33,546 nt of DNA from Paraburkholderia sp. (GTDB lineage: Bacteria > Pseudomonadota > Gammaproteobacteria > Burkholderiales > Burkholderiaceae). The notes below the pieces were generated by a model, which was not told where the DNA came from, ran no database searches, and worked only from the letters and a program-made list of their open reading frames with translations. A program made the position numbers and the translations under genes. How positions within the stretch are numbered: the first letter of the stretch is position 1; each line of letters opens with the position of its first letter. The DNA lies in the NCBI RefSeq assembly GCF_026225065.1, contig NZ_JAMFSB010000025.1, forward strand, positions 1-33,546. Reading direction: 5' to 3'. Below are positions 7,757 to 15,499 of the stretch, piece by piece.

Positions 7757-8709
7757 GAATTGCTCCGTTCATGGTCAGTGGCAAGGGCAAAGGAGAGGGC
7801 GTCCTCGAGACGGCCGATTTCCGCGGTGGACAAGCGTGGGATGGGCGGACGCATCGACGGATGCGGGAATTTTCCGAGCAGGTGCAAACAGGCTTTCAGA
7901 CGCGCATTCGCATGCGAGCCGGGCGCGGTGCCGTAAATGATCTTTGCCAGCGGATACACGCGCGCATGGAGTTGCTGAGCCTCGCTGAGGTTGCCGCTCA
8001 GAACCGCGCGATACAGCGCGACGATCAGCTCCGGCACGACCGCTGCGAGACTGACGAGGCTGCCTTCCGTGCCGATTGCAAAGCATGGGAACAGGTGCTC
8101 GTCGCCCGACGCCATGACAGCGATATGCGGCGCCACCGATTTCAAATGCCTGCGATTGGTCTCATACGCGGCGGTTTCCCAGCTTCCTTCCTTGATGGCT
8201 ACCACCTCGGGCAAGCCGGCCAGTGCGGTCAGCATCTCGGGGGTGTAGGCCATCCCACCCGTGTTGACACCAGCCTGATAGAGCATCATCGGCAGGCTCG
8301 CGTTGGCGTTGGCGAGCCGGTGATGCGTGACGACGGTTTCCAGATCGGTGGACAGCGCCCATGAATACGGCGGAAACAGCAGTAACGCATCGGCGCCCGC
8401 ACGCTGGGCGTCGTCGGTATGCGCCTGCGCCTTGTAGCTATCTTCCGAGTTGACGCCCGCGACGATGATCGAGCGATCATCGCATACGCTATGCGCTATC
8501 TCCACCACGCGCCGCTTTTCGTCGCGTGACAGGGCGAAGTTCTCGCCCGCGTGACCGTTGATCAGGAGTCCGACTATCCCATCTATCGCCGTCACCTCCT
8601 CGAGATGGGACGCCAGCGCAGCCTCGTCGACGTGGCGGCCGTGCGCATCGAGCGGACACAGTGTGGCGGCGTAGATGCCGTTGAAGGGGGCGTCGTGCGA
8701 GGGAATCAT
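7753..8709 (-). CDS. DHDPS/N-acetylneuraminate lyase family protein
   Basis: A 318-residue class I aldolase-fold protein. The start is the ATG at 8709 (MIPSHDAPFN), which overlaps the previous stop by 4 bp; longer forms are shadow sequence. The Schiff-base lysine is Lys173 (VVAIKEGSW) and the conserved tyrosine is Tyr144 (MMLYQAG). The substrate loop is NGHAGE (51-56) where DHDPS has GTTGE, so lysine biosynthesis is unlikely. Members include pyrroline-4-hydroxy-2-carboxylate deaminase (LhpC) of hydroxyproline breakdown. That enzyme also accompanies a three-subunit HcnABC-like dehydrogenase, which makes a role on an imine or cyclic product of the neighbouring dehydrogenase plausible. Lyase, deaminase or aldolase activity cannot be separated from the sequence alone. 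Confidence 0.9.
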   Translation of the reverse strand: MIPSHDAPFNGIYAATLCPLDAHGRHVDEAALASHLEEVTAIDGIVGLLINGHAGENFALSRDEKRRVVEIAHSVCDDRSIIVAGVNSEDSYKAQAHTDDAQRAGADALLLFPPYSWALSTDLETVVTHHRLANANASLPMMLYQAGVNTGGMAYTPEMLTALAGLPEVVAIKEGSWETAAYETNRRHLKSVAPHIAVMASGDEHLFPCFAIGTEGSLVSLAAVVPELIVALYRAVLSGNLSEAQQLHARVYPLAKIIYGTAPGSHANARLKACLHLLGKFPHPSMRPPIPRLSTAEIGRLEDALSFALATDHERSNS

Positions 8710-9878
8710 TGGGTCTGTTCTCGTTGAGGGAGTTCGGGCGCGACGGCGATGAGCCGGGCGGGATCGAACAGCGGCAACTCGGGCGTCGCGCCGAGCATCG
8801 TTTGGGCGAGCAGCTTGCCCATGTAAGGACCGCTCGTATAACCGGAATGCACGCAGCCGATGACCCATGCATCGGGGAGTCCAGGCAGCGCGCCGATCAT
8901 CGGCATGGCGTCGGCCGTTTCGGCCTCGAGCCCTAGCCATATGCGCGCGACGCGCGCTTTCGCCAGCGCGGGGATCACGTGCTGCGCGAGCCGCAGGTTG
9001 CCGGTGAGGTTTTGCGGAATCGTTTCGACGGGGCCGCGCGCGCGATCGCCGACACCTTGCCAGCCCCCGCCGATTAGCACGGTGCCGTTGGCAAACTGCT
9101 TCATCGACAGCAACCCGTTGGCAATGCTTAACACCGTGCGCATGACGGGCGGCATCCGTTCGGTGACGATCAACTGGTTCACCAGCGTCTTCACGGGAAT
9201 CCGGATATCGAGCATCGCGAGCAACGGTTCGAGCCAGACGCCGCCCGCCATGACGAGGCGCGTGGCGTCGATGCGAAGCGAGGCACCCTGGCTTTCCGGG
9301 CCATGCACGCAGTAGTGTCCGTTTGTGTGATCAATGCGCGTGGCGGGGGATTGCTCGAAAATCTGTACGCCGGCTGCACGAAGCGCCGCGTGAAAGCCAC
9401 GACCGGTGAGATACGCACTGGCAAAACCGTCTGTCTGGCAGAACGCGGCTTCGAGTATCGCGGGGTTGAGGCCGGGTTCGACCGCTAGCGCCGCGTCGCG
9501 CTCGAGCAGGTCAATCTGCGCGCCATATTCGCGCCGAGCGGCGGCGCGAGCGCGCAGCAGGTCACGCTCGGTTTCGGTGAACGCGAGCGAAAGTCCCGGC
9601 GCAGCGGTCGCAAGGACGCTTGAGCCAAGCCATTGTTCGGACTCCATCCACATTTGCCACGCACGTATTGCGTACGGAACCAGTGCGGCACGCGTCATAT
9701 GAAGTGTGAGCGTGCCCGCGTTTACGCCCGAGGCGGCACGGCACAGCGAATCACGCTCGATCAGCGCGACTCGCATGCCGCCGCGTGCGAGGAACAGCGC
9801 GGTGGTGCAACCCATCACGCCGCCGCCCACTACGGCGACGTCGAATGGTCCGTGTACGGTTTGACCCGGCGTGCTCAT
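8706..9878 (-). CDS. FAD-dependent amino-acid dehydrogenase, HcnC/OoxB-like subunit
   Basis: A 390-residue DadA/glycine-oxidase-type flavoprotein. The N-terminal Rossmann motif is VVGGGVMGCTTALFLARGG (GxGxxG at 18-23) followed by the acidic IERD. The C-terminal FAD-binding end reads WVIGCVHSGYTSGPYMGKLL. Substrate-domain features include ETADAMPMIG. In this family the protein is the catalytic beta subunit of opine oxidase, HCN synthase or D-hydroxyproline dehydrogenase, oxidising an amino acid to its imine. It overlaps the upstream gene (9875-11299) by 4 bp and the downstream lyase gene by 4 bp, so all are co-translated. Partner subunits are the two following entries. Exact substrate unknown. 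Confidence 0.9.
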   Translation of the reverse strand: MSTPGQTVHGPFDVAVVGGGVMGCTTALFLARGGMRVALIERDSLCRAASGVNAGTLTLHMTRAALVPYAIRAWQMWMESEQWLGSSVLATAAPGLSLAFTETERDLLRARAAARREYGAQIDLLERDAALAVEPGLNPAILEAAFCQTDGFASAYLTGRGFHAALRAAGVQIFEQSPATRIDHTNGHYCVHGPESQGASLRIDATRLVMAGGVWLEPLLAMLDIRIPVKTLVNQLIVTERMPPVMRTVLSIANGLLSMKQFANGTVLIGGGWQGVGDRARGPVETIPQNLTGNLRLAQHVIPALAKARVARIWLGLEAETADAMPMIGALPGLPDAWVIGCVHSGYTSGPYMGKLLAQTMLGATPELPLFDPARLIAVAPELPQREQTQ

Positions 9879-11299
9879 AGTGGAGCCGCCTTCGGAATCG
9901 GGATTTCGTCATACGTGAAGTCGCCGGTCAACGCTTCCACTGTCACCGGCCGCAACGGCGTGCGGGCGGAGAAGCAGCCGACGGTCTCGCGCGATGCAGC
10001 GCCCATACGCCGCATCAGCAGCTCACCGGTAATGTCGCCGCACGTGCGGCCCTGGCATGGGCCCATTCCACAGCGCGTCCATGCCTTGAGCTGGTTGATG
10101 TCGTGAGCGCCGGCGTCGCATGCAGCGTCGATTTCTGCACGTGTCACGTCTTCGCAACGGCACACAATCGTCGCAGGCGTAATGTTTTCGACGTGCCCCG
10201 GGCGCAGCGCCATCAGACCAGACATCGCATGGCCGAAGCGCGTGGCGTGCCGATGTGCGCTGCGCGCAGGCCCGATGCTGCGCGTCAGGCGCATCGGATT
10301 GGTTGCGCCGAGATCGAGCGCGCATGCGAGTCCGGCCAACGCGCCGTGTGTGGCGGCCGCCGCCGCACCTGCGATGCCGGCGCCGTCTCCGGCGACATAA
10401 AGCAACGGGCGTGAGGTACGTCCGTCCTGATCGGCGATGGCGATCCATCCTCCCGCCGCGCGCGAGTAGCGATGCCTCGCGCGCAACAGACGGGTGATCT
10501 CGGTGGCCGGCGTGAGGCCGTGACCGACGGCGATGCAATCGGCGAGCACGGTCGTTCGCTGTCCGCTGAGCGGACGTCCAGCCGCGTCGCATGGGGCGAG
10601 CGTGGCGCGCAAGCGGTCGTCGGCTGACTCGACACGGATGATCGTATGACGTGCATATCGCGGCGTCCGGGCGTGGCTAATGGTGCGCCACCAGTTGAAG
10701 CCTTGCCGCAGCAGATCGGGGCGCGCCAGCATCGCGGGCAGCGTGCGCGCCCAGTCTGCGGTGCTGGCCAGATCCACAATCGCCTCGACCTTGCCGCCGC
10801 CTTCGATGGTCTTCGCCGCCACGGCCGCGAGCAGCGGCCCACATCCGGCGACAAGCGTCGAGCGACCAGGCAGTACTCCTTGCGATTTCAGCAGAATAGT
10901 CGCAGCAGCCAGGCCGATCACACCCGGTGTGGTCCATCCTTCGAACGGCACGACCCGTTCAGTCGTCCCCGAAGCCACGATCAGCGCGCGCGCCGTGCAA
11001 TGCACTGGGCCGTTCGGACCGGTGGCGTCGACACGGTAGTCGCCGGTCACCGCCCAAACAGGATGGGCAAAGAAAGTGGTCACGGTGCTGGCGGCCAACT
11101 CGCGCCGCAGCACGTCGCCTGCCTGCTGATCGGCGCTGCTGGCGGCGCGAGTGCCCCCTATGGGGGCGCGGTACACCTGTCCGCCCGCGCTGGGGTTTTC
11201 GTCGAACAGCGCGACGTTCAGCCCAGCCGACGCCGCGGCCAGCGCCGCATGCGCACCCGCCGGTCCGCCTCCGAGCACCACCACGTCGAATTCACCCAT
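9875..11299 (-). CDS. FAD/NAD(P)-binding subunit with BFD-like [2Fe-2S] domain, HcnB/OoxA-like
   Basis: A 474-residue electron-transfer subunit. The FAD Rossmann motif is VVVLGGGPAGAHAALAAASAGL (residues 6-27, split GGGPAG). A second nucleotide fold begins near residue 147 (STLVAGCGPLLAAVAAKTIEGGG), and YVAGDGAGIAGA (301-312) is the second FAD-contact motif. The C-terminus is a BFD-like iron-sulfur domain: Cys380-x-Cys382 and CGMGPCQGRTC (Cys410, Cys415, Cys420). This architecture is that of HcnB, opine oxidase A and the alpha subunit of D-hydroxyproline dehydrogenase. It overlaps the small ferredoxin-like gene by 8 bp if that gene ends at 11292, and the downstream FAD subunit by 4 bp. Confidence 0.92.
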   Translation of the reverse strand: MGEFDVVVLGGGPAGAHAALAAASAGLNVALFDENPSAGGQVYRAPIGGTRAASSADQQAGDVLRRELAASTVTTFFAHPVWAVTGDYRVDATGPNGPVHCTARALIVASGTTERVVPFEGWTTPGVIGLAAATILLKSQGVLPGRSTLVAGCGPLLAAVAAKTIEGGGKVEAIVDLASTADWARTLPAMLARPDLLRQGFNWWRTISHARTPRYARHTIIRVESADDRLRATLAPCDAAGRPLSGQRTTVLADCIAVGHGLTPATEITRLLRARHRYSRAAGGWIAIADQDGRTSRPLLYVAGDGAGIAGAAAAATHGALAGLACALDLGATNPMRLTRSIGPARSAHRHATRFGHAMSGLMALRPGHVENITPATIVCRCEDVTRAEIDAACDAGAHDINQLKAWTRCGMGPCQGRTCGDITGELLMRRMGAASRETVGCFSARTPLRPVTVEALTGDFTYDEIPIPKAAPL

Positions 11300-11597
11300 C
11301 GGCGCCGGTCTCCGGGACGGTTTCGATATGCAGGCCGTTGGTAACAGGCGTTTGGCAAGCGAGCGTGCGGCGGCCCTCGACTATCACCAGACACTCTTGG
11401 CACGACCCCATCAGACAGAACATGCCACGTGCCTCATGCAACCGCGGGCTTGCGCGCAGAGCCTTCACGCCAGAAGCGAACAGGGCGGCCGCGACGCTTT
11501 CACCAGCACGCGCCGTGAAGCGTTGCCCGTCGAGAAACAGCTCGACGGTTGCGGCACGGTTCGAGTCGTGAATACGCATGGCATCCGCTGCAGACAT
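11292..11597 (-). CDS. [2Fe-2S] ferredoxin-like subunit, HcnA-like
   Basis: A 101-residue protein from the ATG at 11597 (MSAADAMRIH). A GAGG lies 9 nt upstream; an in-frame TTG at 11606 is a less likely start. It has a short beta-grasp fold (VELFLDGQRFTARAGESVAAALFASG) and the cluster-binding pattern FCLMGSCQECLV followed by RTLAC, i.e. C-x4-C-x2-C...C as in HcnA. It is the first gene of the minus-strand operon and the third component of the dehydrogenase with the two flavoprotein subunits downstream. It likely passes electrons from the flavins towards the respiratory chain. Confidence 0.9.
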   Translation of the reverse strand: MSAADAMRIHDSNRAATVELFLDGQRFTARAGESVAAALFASGVKALRASPRLHEARGMFCLMGSCQECLVIVEGRRTLACQTPVTNGLHIETVPETGADG

Positions 11598-11612
11598 CAG
11601 TACCAACCTCGC

Positions 11613-11641
11613 TTGACAAGTAATTTAGGCGATGCTTTGAT
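11613..11641 (+). promoter_or_regulatory. Putative sigma-70 promoter for the ABC transporter operon
   Basis: TTGACA (11613-11618), a 17-bp spacer and TTTGAT (11636-11641) form a plausible promoter. The -35 is perfect and the -10 matches 4 of 6. Predicted transcription would start near 11648, inside the GTATAC operator, leaving a leader of about 100 nt before the binding-protein ATG at 11747. This is a reading of the sequence, not an experimental site. Confidence 0.5.
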
Positions 11642-11668
11642 ACTAACGTATACGATACGTATACGCAA
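11640..11668 (-). promoter_or_regulatory. Putative sigma-70 promoter for the dehydrogenase-hydantoinase operon
   Basis: On the minus strand TTGCGT (11668-11663), a 17-bp spacer and TAGTAT (11645-11640) make a plausible promoter for the operon starting at 11597. The palindromic operator lies almost exactly in its spacer. A bound repressor would therefore block this promoter and the divergent one at once. Confidence 0.45.
11647..11665. promoter_or_regulatory. GntR-type operator palindrome (site A)
   Basis: CGTATAC (11647-11653) and GTATACG (11659-11665) are exact reverse complements around GATAC. The site lies between two divergent promoters for the dehydrogenase and transporter operons. A closely related sequence occurs upstream of the GntR/FCD gene at 15500-15516. 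That recurrence is the main evidence that this is the binding site of the GntR regulator at 14817-15473. Confidence 0.7.
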
Positions 11669-11746
11669 AGTCGCCAAAAACAAGTGGCGCTGCGAACGCC
11701 TCGACCGAGCATTTCCACACCATTACGCCCCTCACGGAGTTACAGC

Positions 11747-12574
11747 ATGAAACCCTCGATCATCCTGAGCCGCATGCTCGCCGCCGGTCTCGCGGCTTGC
11801 GCGCTGCTTGGCTCACTCGATGCAAGCGCGCGCACGCTGGACGAAATCCTTGCCTCGAAGACGATTGTGTTCGGTATCAACCCGAACCTGCCGCCGCTTG
11901 GCGTCTATGATGCCAAGAACAATATCGACGGTTTCGATGTGAGCATTGCGAAGAAGATTGCGGATTCGCTGGGCGTCAAACTGGAAATCGTGCCGGTTGG
12001 CTCGGCTGACCGCGTGCCGTTTCTGATGTCCGACAAGATCGACGCGGTGATGGGCGGCATGACGCGCAACGCCGACCGCCTGAAAGTGATCGACTTCACT
12101 GATCCGGTCAATACCGAAGTGCTCGGCGTGCTGACCACGCAGGACAAGCCCTACAAGGACTGGACGCAACTGAACGATCCGTCGGTGAGGCTCGTGCAGG
12201 TGCGCGGCACGACACCGGTCAAGCTGATTCAGGACAAGCTGCCGAAGGCGCAACTGCTGTTGCTGGATAACTATCCCGACGCGGTGCGTTCGATTGCGCA
12301 AGGTCGCTCCGACGCGCTGATCGACGTGCTCGATTTCATGCTGAGCTTCACGAAAAGCTATCCGACGAAATGGCGCGTCGTCGATGCACCGATTGAAGTG
12401 GACTACGACTGTATCGGCATCAAGAAGGGCAATACCGCGCTGACCGAGCGTCTGAACAAGGAAATCGGCAGCCTGCAGAAGAGCGGCTTTGTGGCGGATA
12501 GCTGGAAGAAGTGGTTCGGCAGCGCGATGCTTTACGATCCGACTGCCGCGCCGCCTGCGGTTGCCGCGCAATAA
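11747..12574 (+). CDS. Periplasmic amino-acid-binding protein of ABC importer
   Basis: A 275-residue family 3 solute-binding protein from the ATG at 11747 (MKPSIILSRM), with ACGGAGT upstream. A signal peptide (about 1-28) ends DASA/RTL. An LAAC within the hydrophobic core resembles a lipobox, but a Cys that deep in the core makes ordinary signal peptidase I cleavage likelier. The mature part has TIVFGINPNLPPLGVYD, GFDVSIAKKIADSLGV and a MTRNADRLKVIDFTDP segment with the ligand-carboxylate Arg. The fold and operon (two permeases and an ATPase follow) show an amino-acid importer. It diverges from the dehydrogenase-hydantoinase operon and probably delivers that operon's substrate or precursor. 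Confidence 0.93.
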   Translation: MKPSIILSRMLAAGLAACALLGSLDASARTLDEILASKTIVFGINPNLPPLGVYDAKNNIDGFDVSIAKKIADSLGVKLEIVPVGSADRVPFLMSDKIDAVMGGMTRNADRLKVIDFTDPVNTEVLGVLTTQDKPYKDWTQLNDPSVRLVQVRGTTPVKLIQDKLPKAQLLLLDNYPDAVRSIAQGRSDALIDVLDFMLSFTKSYPTKWRVVDAPIEVDYDCIGIKKGNTALTERLNKEIGSLQKSGFVADSWKKWFGSAMLYDPTAAPPAVAAQ

Positions 12575-12594
12575 CCTTTGCTTCGCGTCACTGG

Positions 12595-12629
12595 CAGCGC
12601 GCGTTGCGGCTTTAAGCCCACGCGCGCTG
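12595..12629 (+). other. Strong intercistronic stem-loop
   Basis: CAGCGCGCGT (12595-12604) pairs exactly with ACGCGCGCTG (12620-12629), and an inner GGCTT/AAGCC pair (12608-12612/12614-12618) extends it. It lies between the binding-protein and first permease genes and has no following T tract. It is therefore more likely an mRNA-stabilising or attenuating hairpin than a Rho-independent terminator. Such elements commonly keep binding-protein expression above that of the permeases. Confidence 0.65.
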
Positions 12630-12659
12630 TGTAACTTCGTTGCAAGGAGTGCTGATTAG

Positions 12660-13328
12660 ATGACCCTTCAGTTCGGGCCCATCCTCGAGCAGTGGCCCTA
12701 TCTGCTCGGTGGCGCGTGGCTCAGTCTTCAGATCGCGGTGCTCGCGTTCGCTTTAGGCATGCTGATCGGACTCGTCTGCGCGTCGGTCCTACGATACGGG
12801 CCAGCTATTTTGCGCCGCGTTGTCACTGCGTACGTGAGCTTCGCGACCAATACGCCGCAGCTCGTGCAGATTTTCTTTCTGTTTTTTGCGCTGCCCGACA
12901 TCGGCATCACGCTATCGCCATACACCGCAGTTCTGATCGGCGCTACGTTTAATGCGGGCGCTTACCTGTGCGAGATCCAGCGCGCGGGTTTCGCATCGGT
13001 GCGGTGGACGGAGATCGAGGCGGCGGAGGTGCTGGGCTTTTCGACGCCGCAGATTGTGCGGTATGTGATTTTTCCACACGTAGTGAAAGTGATGTTTGCA
13101 CCTCTGTCGAACCAGTTCATTGTGATGACGCTCGGTACCTCGATGGCGTCGATTTTCGGCGTCGAGGAACTGACGGGCCGCACCTATAACATCAGCTCGC
13201 AGACCTACCTGTCGGTCGAGGCGTTTAGCGTAGCAGCCGTCATGTATATCGCGATCACGCTGCTGGCCACTTTCGCGCTCGCGATGTTCGGCCGCCACGT
13301 GTGCCGCGCGAAGATCAAGGTGTTTTGA
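12660..13328 (+). CDS. Polar amino-acid ABC transporter permease
   Basis: A 222-residue membrane protein starting at the ATG at 12660, with AAGGAGTG upstream. It has about five hydrophobic helices and a well-formed EAA loop, EAAEVLGFSTPQIVRYVIFP (residues near 118-137). It belongs to the HisMQ/GlnP permease family. Its stop codon TGA shares one base with the ATG of the next permease gene (TGATG), implying translational coupling. With the following permease and ATPase it makes a complete importer. Confidence 0.93.
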   Translation: MTLQFGPILEQWPYLLGGAWLSLQIAVLAFALGMLIGLVCASVLRYGPAILRRVVTAYVSFATNTPQLVQIFFLFFALPDIGITLSPYTAVLIGATFNAGAYLCEIQRAGFASVRWTEIEAAEVLGFSTPQIVRYVIFPHVVKVMFAPLSNQFIVMTLGTSMASIFGVEELTGRTYNISSQTYLSVEAFSVAAVMYIAITLLATFALAMFGRHVCRAKIKVF

Positions 13329-14020
13329 TGGCCGGCTCTTCGATGATGACGCAACTCGCCGGCCTGTTCTCGTACTACAACTTGTTGTTGCTGCTCGAAG
13401 GGCTGGTCGCGACCTTCGTATTGTCCGTAATCGGTTGTCTGGCTGGATTCGTTGCGGGTTTTGCAGTGGCGATCGTGCGTGTGACGCGCTCGCGCGCGAT
13501 GGCGCCGGTGCGCGCGCTGATGTTCGCATACTGCCTGCTGTTGCGGCGCGTGCCGTTTCTCGTCACGTTGATGCTGGTGTTTTTCGCAAGCCAGGCGCTC
13601 AACGCGAACCTGTCGACTTTCACGGTCGCGCTGATCAGCGTCTGCCTGATCGCCGCGGCGTACCTCGGCGAGATCGTGCGCAGCGGCCTGGAGTCGGTTC
13701 ACGTCAATCAGTGGGAGGCCGCCAGCACTTTCAACTTCAGTTATCTGCAAACGCTGCGCTACGTGATCGTGCCGCAGGCGTGGCGCGTGATCTTGCCGCC
13801 CACCTTCGGCTTCTTCGTCATGTTCATCAAGGACACGGCGCTCGCCTCGCAGATCGGCGTGATGGAACTCACATCGGCGGGAAAGGTGCTCAGCAACAAG
13901 GGCTTTTCCGCCACGCTCGTCTACGGGACGGTTCTGGCGCTGTACTTCCTGATGTCGTACCCCTTGTCGCGCTTAGGTAAGCGCCTGGAGAAGAATCTTG
14001 CCTCAACTCGAAATCGTTGA
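13328..14020 (+). CDS. Polar amino-acid ABC transporter permease
   Basis: A 230-residue permease from the ATG at 13328 (MAGSSMMTQL). Hydrophobic helices start around residues 20-45 (LEGLVATFVLSVIGCLAGFVAGFAV). The EAA loop reads EAASTFNFSYLQTLRYVIVP; the usually invariant Gly is Asn, a mild oddity in the ATPase-contact loop. It forms the heterodimeric channel with the preceding permease. The ATPase gene begins within its last 23 bases. Confidence 0.92.
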   Translation: MAGSSMMTQLAGLFSYYNLLLLLEGLVATFVLSVIGCLAGFVAGFAVAIVRVTRSRAMAPVRALMFAYCLLLRRVPFLVTLMLVFFASQALNANLSTFTVALISVCLIAAAYLGEIVRSGLESVHVNQWEAASTFNFSYLQTLRYVIVPQAWRVILPPTFGFFVMFIKDTALASQIGVMELTSAGKVLSNKGFSATLVYGTVLALYFLMSYPLSRLGKRLEKNLASTRNR

Positions 14021-14735
14021 CCTGAAAGCCTCCTACGGTCCGCACACGGTACTGGAGCGTATCAACCTGTCCGTCGAGAAGGGCGAGATTGTCAGCCTGA
14101 TCGGACCGTCGGGGTCGGGCAAGAGCACGTTGCTGCGTGTCCTGATGGGGCTGCTGCAGCCCGAGCATGGCAGTGTGCGTCTGAACGGCAGTGAAGTGAA
14201 TTATGCCGACAGGATGGCCGTTCGCGCGTTGCGTCTGGACATCGCGATTGTGTTCCAGCAGTACAACCTGTTCCAGAACATGACCGTGATCGATAACGTG
14301 ATGATTACGCCGACCAGGATCAAACGCTGGCCGCGCGCCGAAGTCGAGCAGAATGCGATCAATCTGCTGACGCGTGTGGGCCTGGCGCACCGCTTGCATG
14401 CCTACCCGGACGAATTGTCGGGCGGCCAGCAGCAGCGAGTGGCGATTGCGCGTGCGCTTGCGTTGAAGCCCAAGGTGCTGTTACTCGATGAGGTAACCGC
14501 TGCGCTCGATCCTGAGCTCGTCAATGAAGTGCTCGACACGATCCGCGAACTCGCCTCGGACGGCATCACGATGTTTATCGTGTCGCATGAAATGAGTTTC
14601 GTGCGGGAGGTGTCGTCGAAGGTTGTGTTTATGGCCGGGGGGCACGTGATTGAGACCGGCACGCCCCAGCAGCTATTCGATGCGCCGCGGGAAACGCGTA
14701 CGCAGGAATTCGTCGGAAAGATTCTGCGGCACTGA
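13998..14735 (+). CDS. Amino-acid ABC transporter ATP-binding protein
   Basis: A 245-residue ATPase starting with TTG at 13998 (reads MPQLEIVDLK), with GGAGAAG just upstream. There is no ATG at a sensible place. All motifs are intact: Walker A GPSGSGKST (36-44), Q-loop FQQYN, signature LSGGQQQR (140-147), Walker B VLLLDE (160-165) and switch His197 (VSHEMS). It belongs to the GlnQ/HisP family and energises the upstream permease pair. It is the only ABC ATPase in the window, so it could also serve the orphan permeases at 1332-2667. That sharing is speculation. Confidence 0.95.
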   Translation: MPQLEIVDLKASYGPHTVLERINLSVEKGEIVSLIGPSGSGKSTLLRVLMGLLQPEHGSVRLNGSEVNYADRMAVRALRLDIAIVFQQYNLFQNMTVIDNVMITPTRIKRWPRAEVEQNAINLLTRVGLAHRLHAYPDELSGGQQQRVAIARALALKPKVLLLDEVTAALDPELVNEVLDTIRELASDGITMFIVSHEMSFVREVSSKVVFMAGGHVIETGTPQQLFDAPRETRTQEFVGKILRH

Positions 14736-14816
14736 GGGCGCATTGAAGAAGCACTGGAGAAGCACCGGAACGGCACGTAATCCCTCGTATGAAGCATCCC
14801 GCGGTTGCCTCGCACC

Positions 14817-15473
14817 TCAGCTATACGTGCCCTCGGCGAGCCGGTCGAGCACGAAACGGCGCAGGTTCTGCAGATGCGTGCGCACGGCGGTACGCGCTGC
14901 TTCCGCGTCGTCCGCCAGATACGCCTCGAGAATTGCCAGATGTTCGGCGCGATCTTCCTCGATACGGTTGAAGGGCGTGACCAGTTCGAACAGGCGGCTG
15001 TTCGTGCGCACCAGATCGATCATGTGGGCGAGCACATCGTTGCCGCTCGCACGTGCCATCATCGTATGCACCTGATCGTCGAGCTGCCAGTGGGCCTGTT
15101 CCTGCTGGCCGCTGCTGAGCGACTTGATCTTCTTCACCAACTGATGCACGAGCTTCTTGTCGATCTTGCCGATTGCTAGCCCGATAGCCTCCGCTTCGAG
15201 CAGTTCGCGCACTTTCATGGCCTGAAAGTATTCCTGTGCGCTGACAAAGCGCACCGAGTAGGAGCGCGCGCCGGCGCGGGCCAGCAGGCCTTCGCCTTCG
15301 AGGCGCAGCAGCGCTTCGCGCATCGGTGTGCGGGAGATATTGAGTTCCTCGGCAAGCCGACCTTCGACGACCGGACCACCGCTGCGCAACGCCTTGTCGA
15401 GGATCATGCGACGCAGCGTCTGATAGGCCAGTTCGCCGAGCTTCTCGGGACTGGAGGTGGAGTTAGTGTTCAC
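14817..15473 (-). CDS. GntR-family regulator with FCD effector domain
   Basis: A 218-residue regulator. The N-terminal winged HTH (about 10-75) contains VVEGRLAEELNISRTPMREALLRLEGEGLL, a textbook GntR/FadR recognition region. The all-helical C-terminal FCD domain shows the metal/ligand residues in LDDQVHTMMARASGND, AEHLAI and RTHLQNLRRF. FCD proteins are usually repressors released by a carboxylate or amino-acid metabolite. The gene converges with the ATPase gene. GTATAC-type sites lie in its own promoter (15500-15528) and in the divergent region at 11647-11665, so autoregulation and control of both catabolic and uptake operons are inferred. Confidence 0.93.
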   Translation of the reverse strand: MNTNSTSSPEKLGELAYQTLRRMILDKALRSGGPVVEGRLAEELNISRTPMREALLRLEGEGLLARAGARSYSVRFVSAQEYFQAMKVRELLEAEAIGLAIGKIDKKLVHQLVKKIKSLSSGQQEQAHWQLDDQVHTMMARASGNDVLAHMIDLVRTNSRLFELVTPFNRIEEDRAEHLAILEAYLADDAEAARTAVRTHLQNLRRFVLDRLAEGTYS

Positions 15474-15499
15474 GCGCTCTCACTGAAGTTATATGTTAA

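Noticed and set aside
10646..11344. 232-codon plus-strand open frame opposite the HcnB-like gene
   Set aside because: Antisense to a flavoprotein with intact FAD and BFD motifs; no sign of independent coding.
9875..11597. Hydrogen cyanide synthase (hcnABC) operon
   Set aside because: Subunit architecture matches, but the coupled DHDPS-family and hydantoinase genes and divergent amino-acid importer point to catabolism rather than cyanogenesis.
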